Below the pieces are notes generated by a model that saw only the letters and a program-made list of their open reading frames with translations, ran no database searches and was not told where the DNA came from. This document shows positions 1-5,100 of a DNA stretch of 6,961 nucleotides, one piece after another. Made by a program: the position numbers and the translations under genes. Each line of letters begins with the position of its first letter. Position 1 is the stretch's first letter. The stretch comes from Candidatus Vogelbacteria bacterium CG10_big_fil_rev_8_21_14_0_10_51_16 (lineage in GTDB: Bacteria > Patescibacteriota > Minisyncoccia > Phycocordibacterales > JACRKE01), in the NCBI GenBank assembly GCA_002774795.1, contig PCYI01000029.1, positions 52,512-59,472 on the forward strand, written 5' to 3'.

Positions 1-4
1 CAGA

Positions 5-54
5 CATTGCGCGTGCGCTAGTAGTTTCGCCTTCGAAAAATGTTCGCGCAAATG
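5..54. other. Nested inverted repeats downstream of ftsH, no gene recognised
   Basis: An outer inverted repeat pairs 5-13 (CATTGCGCG) with 45-54 (CGCGCAAATG), nine base pairs with one bulged A at 52. Inside it a small perfect hairpin pairs 25-29 (TTTCG) with 34-38 (CGAAA) across a 4-base loop. Together they could form a two-level stem in RNA of either strand. There is no adjoining U tract, so it is not a textbook terminator. It may be the 3' structure of the ftsH transcript or an intergenic repeat. Apart from this and the 22-bp duplication I see nothing else in bases 1-117. Confidence 0.4.
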
Positions 55-76
55 TTAAGATGAGGGGACTGTTTTT

Positions 77-120
77 ATCTGCGTTAATCTGCGTGCTGAT
101 CCGCATTAATCCGCGTCTTA
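77..120. repeat. Degenerate 22-bp tandem duplication built from ATCYGCRT units
   Basis: Four units begin with the same core: ATCTGCGTTA (77-86), ATCTGCGTGCTG (87-98), ATCCGCATTA (99-108) and ATCCGCGTCTTA (109-120). They pair into two 22-base copies (77-98 and 99-120) matching at 16 of 22 positions. The last three bases of the second copy are the ftsH stop codon on the minus strand. Similar AATCTGCG/AATCCGCG-type repeats occur, as far as I recall, between genes in many environmental bacterial genomes. Function is unknown. With bulges the two halves can also pair into a weak imperfect hairpin. Confidence 0.6.
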
Positions 121-2040
121 GTCTGTAATTACCTGCCCCACCGCGGCGCCCTCGGGCAGTTTTTTGGGCTTGATGCCGTTTAAGATCAGAAGTTCTTCAA
201 ACTCTTTACGCTCCAGGGTTTCTAGTTTGGTAAGCTCTTTAGACATCATATCAAGGGCGGGGCGATGAGTGCGGAGCACCTCCTCGGCGCGCGCCTCACC
301 CTCACGCATAATGCGAGAGACCTCTTCGTCTAGGACGGTCGCGTAGGTCTCGGAAAAGGCGGCATTTTGCATAACCTTACCGCCAATGACCACGGGAGAA
401 CTCGCTTCTCGTCCAAAGTCCACAGGCCCGATTTTTTCCGACATACCGAAAGAGGAGACCATGTCGCGAGCTATGGCCGTGGCTACCGAAATATCGTTTG
501 AAGGTCCCGTGGTTAAGTCTCCGAAAATCATCTTTTCCGCCACATAGCCACCCAAGGAGACGGCGATGTCATCCAAGAAATGCTTGCGCGTGCGAAGCCT
601 CTTTTCTTCAAGAGGAAGCTTTAGGGTGTATCCAGCCGCTCGCCCGCGAGAAATAATTGTCACCTTGTGGACAGGATCCGCTTCAGGGAGAATAGAGGCC
701 ACAAGGGCGTGTCCCATTTCATGGTAGGCGGTCACCTCTTTTTCCTGCTCCGAGAGAAGATGACTTTTACGCTCCGGCCCAAGCATAACCTTCTCGACCG
801 AGCGCACAAGGTCATACTGGGAGACATGCTTGCGGTCTTCACGTGCGGCCAAAATAGAGGCTTCGTTCATGAGGTTAGCTAGGTCGGCGCCAGAAAAGCC
901 AGGTGTCCGTTCCGCAAGGACACGCAACACAACATCTTCGGCAAATGGCACTTTCGCCGCGTGAATCTTCAGAATGGCCTCGCGGTCGTTCACGTCAGGA
1001 AGATCTATAGTTACTCGTCTATCAAACCTGCCCGGGCGCAAAAGAGCGGTGTCGAGAACATCTGGTCTGTTCGTCGCCGCCATTATAATAACCTTCTCGT
1101 TCGGCTCAAAACCATCCATCTCCACTAAAATCTGATTCAAAGTCTGCTCGCGCTCATCGTTGCCGCCCCCCACACCTCCACCGCGGTGTCGCCCCACCGC
1201 ATCAATCTCGTCAATAAAAATAATAGCCGGGGCTATCTTCTTCGCCATCTTGAAGAGATCACGCACCCGGCTTGCTCCCACGCCAACAAACATCTCCACA
1301 AACTCGGAGCCGGAGAGGTAAAGGAACGGCACGCCGGCTTCTCCAGCCACTGCTCGCGCCAGTAAAGTCTTCCCAGTCCCAGGGCCACCCATAAGTAACA
1401 CCCCCTTAGGAATGCGAGCGCCGATGTCGAGAAACTTCTGAGGATTCTTAAGAAAGTCCACAATCTCCGCTAGCTCGGACTTGGCCTCTTTGGCGCCAGC
1501 CACATCTTTAAAGGTGACTTTTTGCTTGGTGTCTTCCGGGTCAATGATGCGCGCTTTCGACTGACCAAAGGAAAAAGCCTGCATGGCACTGCCTCGCACC
1601 TGTCGCGATATAAACCAAAAAAATAGAATGACAAGGAAGAGAGGAATTAAATAGGGCAAAAGCAGTTGGAGCCAGTAAGCAAATCCACTCGGCTCTTGGA
1701 CAGTCACCTCGACATCCGCTAGCAGTTCCGGTGTAACCCCATAGTTTACAAGCGTTTGAGAGAGTGACGACTCGAGCTCTTTTTTAGAGGTCTTAGTGCT
1801 CCCGTCCACGTAAGTGGCCGTCAACTTTTCATGCTCAATTACGATAGCCGTCACCGTCCCGGCTCTAATATCGCTCGCAAGCTCTGAGATGGCAATGGGC
1901 TCCGGGGCCACTTCGCGCTTCTCCGAAAAGACGCTATAGAGCGCCGTGAGCAACATAAAAAGGACAAGCACGGTCAAGATATGACCTCCGAGCTCGCCTG
2001 CCGGCGGCAACTTATTCTTTGTTTTTTTGGGTTTAGACAT
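118..2040 (-). CDS. ftsH: ATP-dependent zinc metalloprotease FtsH
   Basis: Membrane-anchored AAA+ protease that, in the family, forms a hexamer, pulls misassembled membrane proteins and some soluble regulators through its pore using ATP, and degrades them on the cytoplasmic face. From the ATG the protein is 640 residues, close to E. coli FtsH (644). Visible in order: a basic N terminus; TM1 about 19-38; an extracytoplasmic domain of about 80 residues; TM2 about 122-144; Walker A GGPGTGKT 218-225; pore-loop MFVGVG 250-255; Walker B IIFIDEID 273-280; second region of homology ATNRPDVLD...RPGRFDR 322-341, with arginine fingers R335 and R338; zinc-site HEMGH 440-444; and third zinc ligand D516 in TTGPSND. 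All catalytic residues are intact. I chose the ATG at 2040 over the in-frame TTG at 2067 because the TTG coincides with the predicted transcription start and adds nine residues (MCVPHSLYN) not expected in the family. No clear Shine-Dalgarno precedes the ATG. The gene lies downstream of the surface-protein gene on the same strand and probably has its own promoter. Confidence 0.97.
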   Translation of the reverse strand: MSKPKKTKNKLPPAGELGGHILTVLVLFMLLTALYSVFSEKREVAPEPIAISELASDIRAGTVTAIVIEHEKLTATYVDGSTKTSKKELESSLSQTLVNYGVTPELLADVEVTVQEPSGFAYWLQLLLPYLIPLFLVILFFWFISRQVRGSAMQAFSFGQSKARIIDPEDTKQKVTFKDVAGAKEAKSELAEIVDFLKNPQKFLDIGARIPKGVLLMGGPGTGKTLLARAVAGEAGVPFLYLSGSEFVEMFVGVGASRVRDLFKMAKKIAPAIIFIDEIDAVGRHRGGGVGGGNDEREQTLNQILVEMDGFEPNEKVIIMAATNRPDVLDTALLRPGRFDRRVTIDLPDVNDREAILKIHAAKVPFAEDVVLRVLAERTPGFSGADLANLMNEASILAAREDRKHVSQYDLVRSVEKVMLGPERKSHLLSEQEKEVTAYHEMGHALVASILPEADPVHKVTIISRGRAAGYTLKLPLEEKRLRTRKHFLDDIAVSLGGYVAEKMIFGDLTTGPSNDISVATAIARDMVSSFGMSEKIGPVDFGREASSPVVIGGKVMQNAAFSETYATVLDEEVSRIMREGEARAEEVLRTHRPALDMMSKELTKLETLERKEFEELLILNGIKPKKLPEGAAVGQVITD

Positions 2041-2074
2041 GTTGTAGAGAGAATGAGGGACGCACAATCAAGAG

Positions 2075-2103
2075 AGTATACCCTTACCCTCAGATAGACG
2101 CAA
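2075..2103 (-). promoter_or_regulatory. Predicted sigma70-type promoter for ftsH
   Basis: On the minus strand a TATACT -10 hexamer (2080-2075) lies exactly 17 bases downstream of TTGCGT (2103-2098), which matches the -35 consensus in its TTG half. Transcription would start near 2067-2069, giving a leader of about 28 bases before the ATG at 2040. The -35 element sits in the base of the upstream hairpin. The -10 match is strong and the -35 match moderate; no extended -10 TG is present. Confidence 0.6.
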
Positions 2104-2146
2104 ACACCACAACACCTCGATCCAGTCGAGGTGTTGTGGTGTTTGC
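2100..2146 (-). terminator. Perfect 21-bp stem-loop after the surface-protein gene, probable transcription terminator
   Basis: Bases 2101-2120 are the exact reverse complement of 2126-2145, and G2100 pairs with C2146. This gives an uninterrupted 21-bp stem with the 5-base loop 2121-2125. The stem starts 17 bases after the TAG stop of the surface-protein gene. The arm end reads GTGTTTG and the next bases on the minus strand are CGTCTATCT, so the U tract is weak. On the plus strand the stem is followed by CTTTAAG, also only mildly U-rich. I call it a terminator from its position and stability. It could instead act mainly as a 3' mRNA stabiliser. It overlaps the -35 element of the ftsH promoter. 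Confidence 0.7.
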
Positions 2147-2163
2147 TTTAAGACCCAATCGTT

Positions 2164-5100
2164 CTATTGGTTAAGGGCGTCTAGTTGCACTTGCAAAATC
2201 TTTACTTGCTCGAGGAGACTGGCGATGGCCGTGAGGATTGTGATGCGTTTTTCTATCGAGAGGGGCGTTTGGCTGGTAGCCGGTTGTTGGTTGCTGATAT
2301 CTGGTGTCGAAGCCAGTGACGCAAGTTCGTTCAATTTCGCACGCGTCTTCGGTCCGACGTAGCCATAACCAGCGTCACCCGCCTTAGCAATACCGTGCTT
2401 CTCTTGGAAGCGCTCCACGGCGGCTTTTGTCAGCGGACCGAATAGTTCTGTTTCGTTTCCGGGCGAGCCGGCCCCGGTAGCGGAAACATGAGTATCTGGG
2501 TCGGCATTCAAGACCACTTGCAGGTGTTTAACCGCCACTGAACGAGCCCCGAGCTCAATCCCACGCACAAAGACATAGCCGGATGGGGTTGCACGCAGAA
2601 TGACAACCTTAGGTAGTGTAACTGTTGTCGCAGTCGCGCTTGAACTATCTGCAACAGCAATGGACGCACTCGGCTCAACCTTTAGAGATGGACCTCGCAA
2701 ACTGAAGCCACTCGAAACTATACCGCCTCCGCCAGTCGTAGTGGGTGAGGGTGTGGGTGAGGGCGACGAGCTTACGGTTGGCGTGGAGGAAAGAAGCGGA
2801 GCGAAGTCAGAGAAGTGAGTAACACAGGCGGTCAAGGTGTTGTTGGTACTGTCCACTGTAGTCGGCCATGTGTCGTAGTTCTGGGTGGAATCGTTCCATG
2901 CACCCATCACAAGGTCATTCTCATCTGCGCCTTCCGGCAAATCGGCCTCGGTGTAAGGTACCGTCAAGGTTACACAAGAGGAGAGCGAAGTGATGGGTGA
3001 GCCGGAGGAATCGGTAGCGGAAATGGATACCGCATTTTTAGCGAGAACGCTACCCTTTGGTGGATTCGGCACGGCAGAGGTCGGCTGGGTGTTCACCGTG
3101 GCGGCTGTCGAGTCGGTGCCGAGCGCGTTGGCCGGCATACTCATCTTGAAGGCCGAGCCGATGTCCGTGTTGGAGAGAAGTCCACCGGAGTTTGGCGTGA
3201 TGGACTCTTGGCGGCGCGACTTGGGAGTGAAGCCACTGATAGCCGAGAGGGTTAGGGCTTGCGTCTTGTTACTCCCCGAAACTACGACGGAAGTGGCGGC
3301 GCTTTCGTAGCCAATACTGCGCGCCTGAAGCGCCCATGTGCCATCGGTGACAGCGAGCGAGTAGGCACCAGTAGGATCTGTCTGGGCTGACACGAATCCG
3401 CCCGTGCCATTAAAGGCCTCGACAAATGCTCCAGCCACATTACTGCCTGTGAGCGTGACGCTTCCGGAAATAGTGCGGTCGGATGCCGTGAGGGCAATGG
3501 CCGTAACTGTAGTGGCTCCGGAGACCGTTACCGATTTCTCTGCCGGAGAAACGTAGCCGGGTTTATCAGCACGGGCAACGTAGGAGCCGGCCGGAGCACT
3601 TATAGAGTATGCTCCATCACCGTCTGTTATTGCGCCTAGATTGATAAGGCGGTCTTGCCCTGTCGGCGTACCGATAAGCGACACCCAAGCGTTAGAGAGA
3701 GCGCTCCCTCCGGCCGTCACTGTCCCGCTCACTGTTTTCAAGTCGCCAGCGGCTGCAGTGTAGGTGATGGAACGAGTGGAGTTCACGCCAGTCGTCGCCC
3801 CTACCGGACCGTATGCCGGATGGTTGGCGCGGATGGTGTAGGTACCGGGAGCCACTTGGAGGGTATAGACACCGTTTGCGCCGGAGGTACTGCTTTGGTT
3901 GGTGCCGTTGCCACGGCCATTCGCGTCTCTCGCCTCCACAAAGGCGTTCGTAATAGCATTAGTGCCGTCGGTCAAGTTCACGGTAATAGTAATGGGAGCG
4001 GCCAGTGTAATATCCTGGTCGGCAGTAGCGGTATCGGCCACGACGGCGACTCCGGTGAGCGGTGTCCCTTCTCCGACGCCGGGGAAGGTGGAGTAGACGG
4101 TGTATGTCCCGGCCGGTAGCTTCAGCTTGTAGTTACCGCTCGCGTCGGTGACGGCCATGTTCTTGCCGTTGTCGCCCTCGGCGCGGACGCCAACGCCTTG
4201 CGCGGGCGTGCCACCCTTGGTGACAGTACCGGTAATAGAACCGAGTGAGAGCGTTTCGCCGGAGAAATCCTGGCCGGACAAACTACTCGCGCCGACGGTC
4301 ACCGTCTTTGAGCCAAGGAAGCCGACATCGGGAGCAAACGCTTCAATCACCCAAGTCCCAGCATCTACATAAAGCGTATAAGTACCATCGGCCGCCGTCG
4401 GAGAGCCGACGAAATTGTTGGCTCCGCCGCCCTTGGCGGTGGTGTCCGAGGTGGAAGTCACCTTGCGGCCACCTACACCGGCATAGGGAATGGCGTTACC
4501 GGAGTCGTCCTTAACCGTACCGCTAATGGTTATACCCGTACCGGCAGGAAGCTTGAAGGTAAGAGAGAGGGGCACATTGTTGCCGGATGAAGGGACATTA
4601 ATCTGCTTGGCCGGAATGTGGGGCATACCGGGCTTAAATACTTCTACAATATAGACTCCGGGAACAACGCTAAGAGTAAAGGCACCTGTAGCTGTCGTTT
4701 CTCCGCCCACGCCCATGCCGGTAGAAGAGACCTTGGCGGTGTTTGACTCTTGGTTCGGACGGGCAAACACCTGCGCGTTTGAGACGGCATTGCCATCGGC
4801 ATCGAGCACGCTACCGGTAATACTCTTACTGGTTCCTGTTAGTGTAAAGTTCTTTCCGGTTACGTTGGCTTCGGCAACGTTTACCTCAATCTCCGGTGGA
4901 GGCATAAAGGTAAAGGTGGGTGGCTTCGGCGGAGTGGAGCCGGGAATGAAGTCAGGCATAGCAGGCCCGACTCCAAGCCGGTAGGTGGTGTTGGCCTGCA
5001 CGGGGAGGGTGTAGTTGACAGGGTTACCATCCATACTCAGTTTCTTTTTGGTAAATCCGAATGGGCTTGAAGCAAAGATATCCACGTCCGTCCCATTCGG

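Noticed and set aside
1..60. tRNA-like element suggested by TTCGAA near 32-37
   Set aside because: No acceptor, anticodon or T-stem pairing can be built around it. The inverted repeats present do not match a cloverleaf.
71..76. T run as a terminator tail
   Set aside because: The five Ts lie 17 bases beyond the nearest dyad on the plus strand, and they read as As on the strand that carries both genes.
77..120. Short regularly spaced repeats as a CRISPR array
   Set aside because: The units are 10-12 bases, adjacent and degenerate, with no unique spacers and no cas gene.
3..128. Plus-strand frame open from the left edge to TAA at 126-128, as the tail of a convergent gene
   Set aside because: Its 41 codons match nothing I recognise. 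Much of the frame is the 22-bp tandem repeat, and it overlaps the ftsH stop. It could still be a real gene end, which only sequence to the left can decide.
2041..2067. TTG start giving FtsH an N-terminal MCVPHSLYN extension
   Set aside because: The TTG lies at the predicted transcription start and has no Shine-Dalgarno. The extension precedes the usual short basic leader and TM1, so the ATG at 2040 is the better start.
3655..4119. Plus-strand open frame of 154 codons
   Set aside because: It lies fully inside the CarboxypepD_reg-like array on the opposite strand, has a low-complexity composition typical of an antisense shadow, and shows no recognisable domain. The same applies to the other plus-strand frames between 2600 and 6451.
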